64,000 bases of DNA from Homarus americanus (Eukaryota; Arthropoda; Malacostraca; Decapoda; Nephropidae): positions 1 through 64,000 of the forward strand of contig NW_024742403.1 of assembly GCF_018991925.1 (NCBI RefSeq), read 5' to 3'. The notes beneath the pieces were generated by a model that saw only the letters and a program-made list of their open reading frames with translations, was not told the origin of the DNA and did no database searches. A program made the translations under genes and the position numbers. Below, in pieces: positions 44,528 through 54,696 of this stretch; within the stretch, counting starts at the first letter, position 1; each line of letters opens with the position of its first letter.

Positions 44528-46345
44528 TTTCTTTTTTTTTTAACGTGGCCTCCATCCTCCCCTTATAGCCACACCTTTTGCCCCATTTTATTACCTAAAA
44601 ATTAAATATCCTAATACATAAGTAGCTATCGTAGCTGTGTTGAGTTAGTTGAGCTGAATGCGGCATTCAGTGACTGTTGCCTCATAGTCAATATCTGCAA
44701 CTGTTGTCGGCTTTAGGGTCGATGCTCTCGTTCCCCTGAGGCAGAGCAAAGCCGACCTAAGGAGAGAGAAGGACAGCCGACATCTCATCCAGGCTGTAAC
44801 ATAACTTCTGGGCTGCTGCTTCTGTGCGGGTAGCACCTCCGCGAGTCTGGCGTAGGCATCTTGCACTTGGTCCCATCCCACAAGAGGTTGTGAACACTAG
44901 AAGTGGAGCTACACCTATCAACGTTCTGAATTCTCTCCCATATGCCCTTATCTTGTCGTTCTCATTCCTCCTGTGTACAGCATCGAGAGCTAAGTTATGG
45001 TGACATGCGGCCATGGGATCAAAAATCCTGATGTCGAAGAAGCCGCTGTCCCGCGTCCAGAATCCTCGAGCACTGACGTCTGGGCTTCGTTGGATGTGTT
45101 TGAAGTCCTATGTTGGAAATTCTCACCGTCCAATGGAAGGAGGGTCGGTTCTACCCTGGCATCAAGACAGATTTCCTGCAACATATTTGCTGTGAGATCC
45201 CTTACTTCGTCATGCCTCATGCATATGAAGCCCCCTTTCTTGCACACCATGGCATGATCGACGTCATAAGAAGAGCCACACGCGCATTGGGAAGGCAAAC
45301 CTTTTACTGGCCTACTTAGAGCAATGGCATCTGTATTGTAGTTAACCAGTTCGAGGTGCCCGCTTCCTGCGCTATAGCTACTTTTTTTTCAAATTTTCTG
45401 GTGCTTGAAGCATCAGTTGCTGCAACTTATCACTTTGGCCGTGCTGTCGTTCTGTCGTAATGGACCTTCGAATCTTGTTTACTTCACTAGTAACCACCTC
45501 ACCTGTTGCGTTCTGAGCTATTATGTGGTCAGTGAGGGCTGCCGTGAGTTTAACTGAGTTTTGATGTTCGGTGGCAGCAATCTCCTCTGGATTGGTCAAT
45601 CCCATTCCTCCCAGTCTCGGTGGTAATGCAAGGAGTGATCTTTCTGCTGGGGTTAAGTGAAGGTGTTTCACTAATTTGGGAATAAAATTGACGCTGATAG
45701 CTTCTTCCAGAAGGTGGAGGAGAGGTCCGATATCAGGGATAGTGCACATCAGGTAGTTCCAGCGATGCTTGACTCCATGGATGAATGCCGCAAAAGCTGC
45801 ATGTGGCTCTGTGTTAGCAATCTCAGACAGCGCTGGATTTCCCTAACCCACTCATTCACCTTTCCCGTTCACGACTCGGTCTTGAAGTCCGTCTTGCTGA
45901 TTACTGCACCTAGGTGTCTTGGCCATCCTTTGTTATTTTGACCTCACTTCCACCGAACACCTATTGCCCGTTCATAATATTCTGGCTTCACAATGAGAAA
46001 GGACTTGCTGGCGTTTGGGTGGTACCCTATTTGTGGGCCTCGTGATGTTACCAGGTCCCACCACTTTTTTATGTCTTCCAGTTTTCCTGCTCCTGTAAGA
46101 TCATCAGCGTATGCCACTTGCTTGACCTCAGTTGTTTCAAATTTTATTGTGTGTTGGAGCACGGATAGGCCTATTGCGTACATTGCCATTGCAACAGGGT
46201 CTCCTGTTTGTTCCCTCGGTTGACTGTATGATGGTATCACCTCTTAGAGCCTTGTTGTTTACTATACTGTATAGAGGTCTGATGGATTCCTATAGGAGTT
46301 TTCAACATACATTGCAAAGCTTGGACACTTGATCTTGATTACTAC
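44528..46345 (-). pseudogene. Reverse transcriptase with zinc-knuckle C-terminal domain, copy 1
   Basis: Minus strand, 5'-truncated. From 46345 down: a palm fragment SFAMYVENSYRNPSDLY, EQTGDPVAMAMYAIG (the GTTQGDP-type motif B), VKQVAYADDLTGAGKLEDIK (motif C with YADD), GPQIGYHPNASKSFLIVKPE; then MCTIPDIGPLLHLLEEAIS, LLALPPRLGGMGLTNPEE; then the C-terminal part CACGSSYDVDHAMVCKKGGF (Cys-Cys-His-Cys knuckle), RHDEVRDLTANMLQEIC, and MAACHHNLALDAVHRRNEND, ending near TAWMRCRLSFSLLRSALLCL. Frames change several times. Related proteins are known from cnidarian and lophotrochozoan genomes by my recollection. The C-terminal R(L)D..FDVRIF pattern may be a restriction-like endonuclease, which is inference. 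A T-rich plus-strand tract marks its 3' end. Confidence 0.78.
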
Positions 46346-47515
46346 TTTTTTTATTTATATTTTCAATGGTTTCCAGCTTCCCCCAATAGCCACATCTTCG
46401 CCGCCATTTTGTTACCTTAAAATTAACTATCCTAATACGTAAGTAGCTATCCTAGCTGTGTTGAGTTAGTTGAGCCTCAGATCTATACGGCATTCAGTGA
46501 CTGTTGCCTCGAAGTCGAAATCTGCGACTGTTGTCGGCTTTGGGGCCGATGCTCTCGTTCCCCTGAGGCAAAGCAATGCAGACGTACGCAGAGAGAAGGA
46601 CAGTCGACATCTCAACTATGCTGAAACATATCTTCTGGGCTGCTGCTTCTGTTTAGATAACACCTCCGCGAGCTTCGTCATAGAAGCATCTTGCACTTGG
46701 TCCCATCCTGCCAGAGGTTGTGAACACCAGAGGAGTGAAGGTTCCTGATCGACATTCTGAATTCTCACCCCATATGCCCTTATCTTGTCGTTCTGGTTCC
46801 TCCTGTGTGCAGCATCGAGAGATAGGTTTCGGTGACATGCGGCCATGGGATCAAATATCCTTATGTCGAAAAGGCTCTCGCTGTACCCGCGTCCAGAATC
46901 CTCGAGCACTGACGTCCACACGGGCTTCGTTGGATGTGTTTGAAGTCCTATGTTGGAAGTTCTTACCGTCCAATGGCAGGAGGGTCGGTTCCACCATGAC
47001 GTCGTGGCAGGTTTCCCTCAGTAGATTTGCTGTTAGATTCCTTACTTCGTCGTGTCTCATGCATACGAAGCCCCCCTTTCTTGCACACCATGGCGTGGTT
47101 AATGTCATAAGATGAGCTGCATACGCATTGGTAGGGCAAACCTTCTACTGGCCTACCGTACCTTAGAGCAATGACATCTGTGAATTCTTGTTTATTAAAG
47201 ATGAAGCCTTTTGCCCTTATCGGTAACGTTGTTATCCAGTTCGAGGCACCCACCTCCTGCGCTATAACTACTTTTCTTTTCAAGCTCTCGTAATTTCTGC
47301 AACAGTTGTTGCAGTTTATCACTTAGGGTGTGCTGTTGCTTTGTCGTAATGGACCGTCGAATCTTGTTTAATTCTCTGGTATCCACCTGACTTGATGCAT
47401 TCTGAGCCTTTATGTGCTCAGTGAGAGCGGCCGTGAACTTGACAGAGTTCTGATGTTCTGTAGCGGCAGGCTCCACTGGATTGGTCAATCCCATTCCTAC
47501 TTCTACTAATACTAT
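46346..47515 (-). pseudogene. Same reverse-transcriptase family, copy 2
   Basis: Begins 5' at about 47503, in the GMGLTNP block, so it is more truncated than copy 1. Reads SVKFTAALTEHIKAQNASSQ, NWITTLPIRAKGFIFNKQEF, VIALRYGRPVEGLPYQCVC, CSSSYDINHAMVCKKGG (knuckle with one Cys altered to Ser), RHDEVRNLTANLLRETCHDV, then SLFDIRIFDPMAACHRNLSL and the terminal CRLSFSLLRS-like region. Its 3' end (AAAAAAAGTAGTAATC on the minus strand) directly abuts the truncated 5' end of copy 1. Confidence 0.78.
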
Positions 47516-47523
47516 TACTTTTT

Positions 47524-48410
47524 TATATATAAAAGTGGCCTCCAGCATCCCCCAATAGCCACACCTTCGCCGCCATTTTATTACCTTAAAATTAACAATC
47601 CTAATTGCTATGTACTTATGTTTTCCTCAGTCATCCCATTAAGGTTCTCGTTTTCTCTTGACACCCTATAATCACTGTGAATGTTAAAGTCTTCTTAAGT
47701 TCGTGATATTTGTTTTGTTATTCTGATTTGTGATGTTTTAGTAACTGATATGATTAAAGAACATTAATATATGATATTTTTAAACAGTTTTTAATGTTAG
47801 AATACTACAGTTAGAATGTAAACAAAATGTGGATAAGTTTGTAAAATCGTATTGGAACAAGAAGCTCTCTGGGTATTATTGGTGAAGGACATGGTATTTT
47901 GTCTCGTGAAAAACCCACAGGTTGTAAGGGTAATCCAGTGTTTTCTGGTAATCATAAAATATTACTATCTATTTGTGAAGCATATTTGTAAAGTAGAGAG
48001 GGAGCTTATTGTTGGATTAAGATATAAGACTGATATTAATGTAAACTTTGTGGAAGCTATCAGCACATGTAAAGCCATTATTGTATTATATAATTTTTAT
48101 GTAAATGCCCTATTTCCATATCCTGATTATATTTGTGCTACAGCATGCTGTGACATAATACATAAGTAACTACCCTAGCTGTGGTGAGTTAGTTAAGTCG
48201 CAGATCTATGCGGCATTCAGTGACTGTTGCCTAATAGTCAATATCTGCAACTGTTGTCGGCTTTGGGGCCGATGCTTTCGTTCCCCCGAGGCAGAGCAAA
48301 GCAGACCTAAGCAGAGAGAAGGACAATCGACATCTCATCCAGGCTGTAAGATAACTTCTGGGCTGCTGCTTCAGGCGTAGAAGCATCTTGCACTTGGTCC
48401 CATCCCACAG
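47524..48410 (-). pseudogene. Same family, copy 3 (3' end), split by a 550-bp segment
   Basis: The 3' terminal part is at 47524-47606 (GCCACACCTTCGCCGCCATT on the plus strand) and the adjoining part at 48158-48410, which ends at CATCCCACAG where the AGC array begins. The 47607-48157 segment between them has no counterpart in copies 1 and 2; TAAT flanks both sides (near 47603-47606 and 48154-48157), a possible 4-bp duplication. The segment holds a 105-codon frame without recognisable domains. Only the last about 85 residues of the protein remain. Confidence 0.65.
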
Positions 48411-48416
48411 GAGTGT

Positions 48417-48447
<31 letters not shown>

Positions 48448-51245
48448 AGAATGTGACGCCAGCAGCAGCAGCAGTAATGTAACGGCGGCAGCAGCAGCAG
48501 GAGGAGTGTGACAGCAACAGGAGTGTGACAGCAGGAGCAGAAGGAGTGTGACGGCAGCAGCAGAAGCAAGAGTGTGACAGCAGTAGCACCAAGAGTGTGA
48601 CAGCAGGAGCAGCAAGAGTGTGACAGCAGCAGCAAGAGTGTGACAGCAGGAGCAGCAAGTGAATCATCAAGACACGGAGTGTGACAGCAGGAGAAGCAGC
48701 AAGAGTGTGACAGCAGCAGCAAGAGTGTGACAGCAGCAGCAGCAGCAAGAGTCTGACAGCAGCAGCAGCAAGAGTGTCACAGCAGGAGCAGCTGGAGGCG
48801 ACAGCAGGAGCAGCAAGCAAGAGTGTGACAAGCAGCAGCAGCGAAGTGTGACGCAGGAGCAGCCGGAGTGTGAAGGAGTAGCAGCAGAGACAGATAGCAG
48901 GAGCAGCAGCGATGTGTGAGCAGCCGGGAGTGTGACAGCAGGAGCAGCAACAAGAGTGCGACAGCAGCAGCAAGAAGTGTGACGCAGCAGCAGTAGAGTG
49001 TGACAGCAGCAGAAACAGCAAGAGTGCGACAGCAGGAGCAGCAGGAGGTGAGAAGTTGACAGCAAGCAAAAACTGTGACTGCAGCAGCAGCAAACAGCCG
49101 AAATGGATGCAGGAGCAGTAGCAAGAGTGTGACAGCAGCAGGAGAAGGAGAGTGACAGCAGCAGCAACAGCACATACTACAGCAGAAGCAGAAAGAGCAT
49201 GACAAGCAACAGGCAAGAGGTGAAGCAGCAGCAGCAGCAGCAGGAGGTGACAGCAGCAGAAGCAGCAAGAGTGTGACAACAGCAGCAAGAGTGTGACAGC
49301 AGCAGCAGCAAGAGTCTGACAGCAGCAGCAGCAAGAGTGTCACAGCAGGAGCAGCAAGAGTGCCACAGCAGGAGCAGCCGGAGTGCAACAGCAGGAGCAG
49401 CAACAAGAGTGTGACAGCAGCAGCAGCAGAAGTGTGACAGCAGGAGCAGCCGGAGTGTGAGAAGCAGCAGCAGAGGTGACAGTAGCAGGCAAAGGTGTCA
49501 CAGCAGGAGCAGCCGCAGTGCGACAAGCAGGAGGTAGCAAGTGTGACAGAAGCAACAGAGGGAGGTGACAGCAGCAGCAGCAGGAGCAGCCGGAGTGTGA
49601 CAGCAGGAGCAGTAAAGAGGCAAGTACAGTAGCAGGAGAAGGAGAGTGACAGCAGCAAGCAGGAGCAAGAGTGATGACAGCAGAAGCAACAAGAGCATGA
49701 CAGCAGGAGCAGTAGCAAGAGTGTGACAGCAGCAGCAGCAAGAAGTGGTGACAGCAGCAGCAACGGCAGCAAGAGTGTGACAGCAGCAGGCAGCAAAAGC
49801 ATGACAGCAGGAGCAGTAGCAAGAGGTGACAACAGCAGAAAAGGAGGATGACAGCAGCAGCAGGAGTGTGACAGCAGCAGAAGCAGCAAGAAGCATGACA
49901 GCAGGAGCAGTAGCAAGAGTGTGACAGCACAGCAGGAGGTGACACAGCAGAAGCAGCAAGAGAGTGACAGCAGAGCAGTAGCAAGAGTGTGACAGCAGCA
50001 GAAGCAGCAAGAGCATGACAGCAGGAGCAGTAGCAAGAGTGTGACAGCAGGAGCAGCAGGAGGTGACAGCATCAGAAGCAGCAAGAGCATGACAGCAGGA
50101 GCAGTAGCAAGAGGTGACAGCAGGAGCAGCAGGAGTGTGACAGCAGCAGAAGCAGCAAGAGAGTGACAGTAGGAGCAGTAGCAAGAGTGTGACAGCAGCA
50201 GCAGCAAGAGAGTGTCACAGCAGGAGCAGCCGGAGTGCGACAGCAGGAGCAGCAGCAAGGGTGTGACAGCAGCAACAGAGGGAGTGATGAGCAGCAGCAG
50301 AGGAGCAGTCGGAGTGTGACGCAAGACAGTAGCAAGAGTGTGACAGCAGGAGCAGCAGCAAGAGTGTGACAGCAGCAGGAGAAGGAGAGTGAAGCAGCAG
50401 CAGCAGGAACAAGAGGTGAGCAGAAGAAGCAGCAAGAGCATGACAGCAGGAGGAGCAGCAAGAGTGCAGCAGCAGCAACAGCAGCAGCAGAGTGTGACAG
50501 CAGCAGAAGCAGCAAGAGGGACAGTAGGAGCAGTAGCAAGAGTGTGACAGCAGCAACAGAGGAGTGTGACAGCAGCAGCAGCAGGACAAGAGTGTGACAG
50601 CAGCAGAAGCAACAAGAGCATGACAGCAGGAGCAGTAGCAAGAGGTGCCAGCAGCAGCAGCAGGAGGACAGAAGTAGGCCAGCAAGAGAGTGATAGCAGG
50701 AGCAGTAGCAAGAGTGTGACAGTAGCAGGAGAAGGAGAGTGACAGCAGCAGCAACAGCAGCAAGAGTGTGACAGCAGCAGAAGCAGCAAGAGCATGACAG
50801 CAGGAGCAGTAGCAAGTGTGTGACAAGCAGCAGCAGCAGGAGTGTGACAGCAGCAGAAAGCAAGAGAGTGACAGCAGGAGCAGTAGCAGAGTGTGACAAG
50901 CAGCAGCACTAGGAGTGACAGCAGCTAGTAGGAGAAGAGTGACGCAGCAGAAACAAGGGTGCTATGGAGCAGCAGCAAAGAGTGTGACAGGAAAGCAGCA
51001 GCAGCAGCAGGAAAGAGTGCGACAAGGCAGCAGCAGCAGGATGAGTGTGACAACAGCAGCAGCAGTGCAGCAGCGCAGCAAGAGTGTGACAGCAGCAGTA
51101 GCAAGAGTGTACAGAAGCAGCAACAAGATTGTGACAGCAGCCTCAGAAGAGTGTGACAGCGAAGCAGCAAGAGTGTAACAGCAGAACAAGCAAGAGTGTA
51201 AAAACAGCAGCAACAAGATTGCAGCAGCAGAAGCAAGAGTGTAAC
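48411..51245. repeat. AGC-core/GAGTGTGAC array, left part
   Basis: Tandem units of GAGTGTGACAGCAGCAGCAA type. The anchor GAGTGTGAC is separated by two to six AGC, AGG or AGA triplets, so the period steps as 17, 20, 23 bp and so on. The first units hold a pure (AGC)n run (48421-48446). Between 49.6 and 50.9 kb a longer composite unit recurs with anchors GAGTGTGAC and GAGCATGAC alternating and AGTAGCAAG at its end. The minus strand has no stop in any frame of the consensus, giving very long Leu/Ser/Cys/Ala/Thr frames (up to 710 codons, 48777-50909) that are not genes. The array begins directly inside copy 3 of the reverse transcriptase family. Confidence 0.95.
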
Positions 51246-51490
51246 TGTTACGATGGTTAATTCCAGTTAACCAGGTTGGTCCACACATATACTGGTAATT
51301 GGCTTTGGCAAGAAACCCAATTGAAGTTTCTTGTTTTATTATGCTATTATGTTTATACCCTGAGTGTATATCAACCGTGTAAGTTCCACTATTTATGAGT
51401 GAATGAGAAAAGAGGACGGCGTTTATGTAATATAAAACGTGGATCAACGTCTGTTCGATAAAAGTTGGTGTGGAGTATCCCGGTGGTACC

Positions 51491-51629
51491 CATCGAGGGA
51501 GAACGGTATGGGTACGTCGTTCCTCGAGGGAAGACGGAGCCATCCACTGCGGCCTCAACAACGTCTTCCCCTTAGTCAAGATATCAAACTACTGCTCGCT
51601 TCAGGTGGCCAGAGAGCCGGCTACTTATG
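51491..51629 (+). repeat. Dispersed direct repeat, copy A
   Basis: Starts CCATCGAGGGAGAACGGTAT and ends GGCTACTTATG. About 90 percent identical to 54559-54696, including AAGACGGAGCCATCCACTGC and TACTGCTCGCTT. Confidence 0.88.
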
Positions 51630-52509
51630 CCTTTACTCAGCATATTATGACTCAGCTTCCCGTGGGCACACCTTTACTCACGTGCATTGAACATGTCACC
51701 TCATAGCCAGTGGAAAGTTACAGGGGGTGAATCTGAATATAAATTATTCATATAATACTTTTGTTGATGAAACTGGGGCCATTACATTGCTCGGTCACCA
51801 CCGGCCAAGCTCCGTGAGGCCTAAATAAGATCACAGAGTACAGTACATCCTATACAACCCTAACCGTGTTATAAACATAGGTGTAGATTAACTAAGCTGG
51901 GGATTCTACTACTGTAGGGGTTTTATCTACTATCTACTACAGGGGTCCTATACTTTAGTGCCTTTTGGATTAAAATGTTATGTACAATTTTCATCTTGGA
52001 TGACACTGACTTAAAACAGAAAAAAACGATGTAAACACAAATATTACTGCCAATATCGTTTTCAACATGGCAGAAATAATCTTCGCCTATTTCGTGTTTA
52101 AGAACGCATCTTCTGAGCAATGTACAATCCTTTCGCTACTGTCATCACGCTTAGATGAATGAGTGTGTGGTGCTTATGACTCTTTCAACGAAACATCTGG
52201 CGTTTGCGGAGAGCAATGGTACTGAGTTGTGAAGGGTTCTACACGGCATGGCTGAAAACTTAAGTCTGTGATACTTTGTAGAACTATCATATTTTTATTT
52301 TAAGAAGATGTGTCATTGACATCATTGAAATATGTAGTTTGAAAATTATGAACATTCTATCCTCCTCCCTTGGATCAAAAGAAAATGCCCACATTTTCTA
52401 TTTCTAATAAATTTCACTTCAGTATATATTAAAATAAGTAAGCACTACAACAATGACAATTATCCCATTGATGTCCCATCAATGTGTTACGTCTTGAACA
52501 TGTAAATGT

Positions 52510-52866
52510 GTGTATATACTTTATGTATGCCTAGATACTACCTATATCTTTGTAGGCTTGATTGAAGAATCCTTTTCTAGAATTCTTGATAATGTGAAAT
52601 TGTTGCCGAATCCCGTAGACTGTGTGTGTGTCGCTCACAGTAGACAGCTGATTCCAAGGTCCGGTGACTGGGTCAATGTTCACGAAAATCCTGAATACAG
52701 CAAACCGCCGCCCTGCCACACCTTACAGGGTCATCCACCATACGATACCAGAATGCAGAGACCATCTCTCAGGACCGATGTCATCATCACTAGGGTGGGT
52801 GCTGGCAACTGGGGTTGTCTACGCCATACGAAAGAATTTGTTGACAGGATGTTGATTGATGAGTAG
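52510..52866 (+). CDS. Unassigned open frame, 118 codons
   Basis: MYILYVCLDTTYIF begins a hydrophobic segment, then a mixed region with CVCVAHSRQLIPRSGDWVNV and PPPCHTLQGHPPYDTR, ending MLIDE before TAG. I do not recognise it. It could be an exon, a transposon fragment or chance: 118 codons without a stop is only mildly unusual. Sequence around it (51630-53215) shows no other feature. Confidence 0.2.
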   Translation: MYILYVCLDTTYIFVGLIEESFSRILDNVKLLPNPVDCVCVAHSRQLIPRSGDWVNVHENPEYSKPPPCHTLQGHPPYDTRMQRPSLRTDVIITRVGAGNWGCLRHTKEFVDRMLIDE

Positions 52867-53215
52867 TCTCAACAACTGCAGTCACGTCCTGTCACACCCT
52901 GGGCAGTGAACGAATCATTTGCAGAAATCCAATTCACTTCAGCTACAGTGGATTGTTAAGCACCAGCACTATTGTTGGTAATCACGCTGGAAAGTGTGGG
53001 TGTGAGGTCATGAGGTAGCTCTGACGCGCATGTTCCGCGGCCTTCCTCTTAATGTGGATTGTGACAACACTTTCGACCCAGCGGTGAGCATAGGTTCAGA
53101 ATGAAGCAGAGCGTTGCAGGAAACACCTTAAACGTAATAGTATTATTATGTGGATGAACATCTAGTCACGTTCGTTCTAAGGCTGGGGAGACCAAGTAAC
53201 CCGTCAGCTGGCAAA

Positions 53216-53599
53216 TTAAACTGCTGAACTGGCTATAAAAGTCCGCATGAAGGGAGAACCACGTCTTGAAAATCTGAGTGGTAACGTCACCATTCCGTTA
53301 ATGCTCAACTGAGTACATGATACCCTTCTGAGCTCAGCGTTACTAGGGTTCCATTTGAAGCCCCGGTGAGGGAATTTACGTTGTAACTCCTGATAGGATG
53401 TCAAGGCCAAAATATTAGCGCATGCAATCGTATCAATATCAAGAGCCAATCTTGTACTACCAACCCTCACCGGCACTGACAACACTTCCACTTTTTGCTT
53501 AAGCGCCGCTACTAACGAGGCCGCTATATAAAGCGTGAGGAGGGGCGGGAAACAATACCTATCCCTCTCCTGTTGTAGTAAATGAAACACATATAACAA
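53216..53599 (-). pseudogene. LTR-retrotransposon aspartic protease remnant
   Basis: Minus-strand frame with EVLSVPVRVGSTRLALDIDT then IACANILALTSYQELQRKF, followed by LRRVSCTQLSINGMVTLPLR. This matches the fold order of Gypsy-type retropepsins: strand, LDxDTGA catalytic loop, a helix-like YQEL segment and a G-x-x-x-LPL strand. The loop reads DTIA instead of DTGA, so the catalytic glycine is changed and the enzyme would be dead. No reverse transcriptase follows; the TA microsatellite lies upstream at 53632. It is the only internal LTR-element domain I see in the window. Confidence 0.6.
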
Positions 53600-53629
53600 T
53601 ATCTTTGATTGTTATTGCATATTTATTTG

Positions 53630-53631
<2 letters not shown>

Positions 53632-53710
<79 letters not shown>
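53632..53710. repeat. (TA)n microsatellite
   Basis: About 40 TA units, followed by CAGTATATATATTCTTCTAA. Confidence 0.95.
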
Positions 53711-53713
<3 letters not shown>

Positions 53714-53791
53714 TATATATATTCTTCTAAACCAGTGTGCCACAGTAATTGAGAGAACATAATTCCTCTACCTATAACAATTGTGTATATG

Positions 53792-53898
<107 letters not shown>

Positions 53899-54558
53899 CC
53901 TTTCTAAACCAGTGCTTCACAGTAATGGGAGAACATTCTCCACCTTTACCAACTGTGTATATGGTGTTATGACTGTTAGTTGTAAATAATCACTTGAAGT
54001 TATGGAGTTTCACCGTGTATAAAGTATTTTACTCTTGAAATACCTATTGGCAGGAGTTAGGGCGTCTGTTTAGAAAACGCGATCCATCTAGCTGCTATCT
54101 GCCAGGGGTGGGTGTAGGCGTGTGGTGACGTCATCTTCCCTCTCACTGTAGGCTATGATCTGGCGCTGATGTCGCCTTCCACTGAATGTCAACCTTCTGA
54201 AATCCCGTATATATGGGGACTGTCTGATGACACCGGAAATACTGCATCAACGACGATACCACAACAGCTGTACAGACAGAATGAGAAACACCACTTACTA
54301 TCGTTCAATACGGAGTTCTAACACTCGGATATTGTTTGTACCCAGTCACCGTTGTGTTTGTTTTTCTAGCTCACAAAACACCGACGCCTTGGTACGCAGA
54401 CTGATATGTCGTTTTCGTACTCACACGAGGTGCAATTTCTGATGTGTCGATCACCGCATCTTCCGCGGCTATCTTTTGAGCGTGAAGAGAGAGAAAGGAC
54501 GTATACTGATATATCATCCGTTTGATGCGTTTGGGGAGTGCTACCTCTGAGTAGTGAC

Positions 54559-54696
54559 CCATCGAGGAGAACGGTATGGGTATCGTCGTCTCGTCGAGGG
54601 AAGACGGAGCCATCCACTGCGGCTCTCAAATAACGTCTTCTTAGTCAAGGATATCAACTACTGCTCGCTTTTAGGTGTATTAGAGATGGCTACTTA
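54559..54696 (+). repeat. Dispersed direct repeat, copy B
   Basis: Second copy of 51491-51629, with a few single-base losses. It ends exactly at the right junction with the AGC array. Confidence 0.88.

Noticed and set aside
47852..48169. 105-codon plus-strand frame
   Set aside because: AT-rich, no recognisable domain, and its end lies in the reverse-transcriptase copy on the opposite strand.
48777..50909. 710-codon minus-strand open frame rich in Leu, Ser, Cys and Ala
   Set aside because: It is the stop-free complement of the AGC-core tandem array. All three frames are open in the same way and there is no domain or codon pattern.
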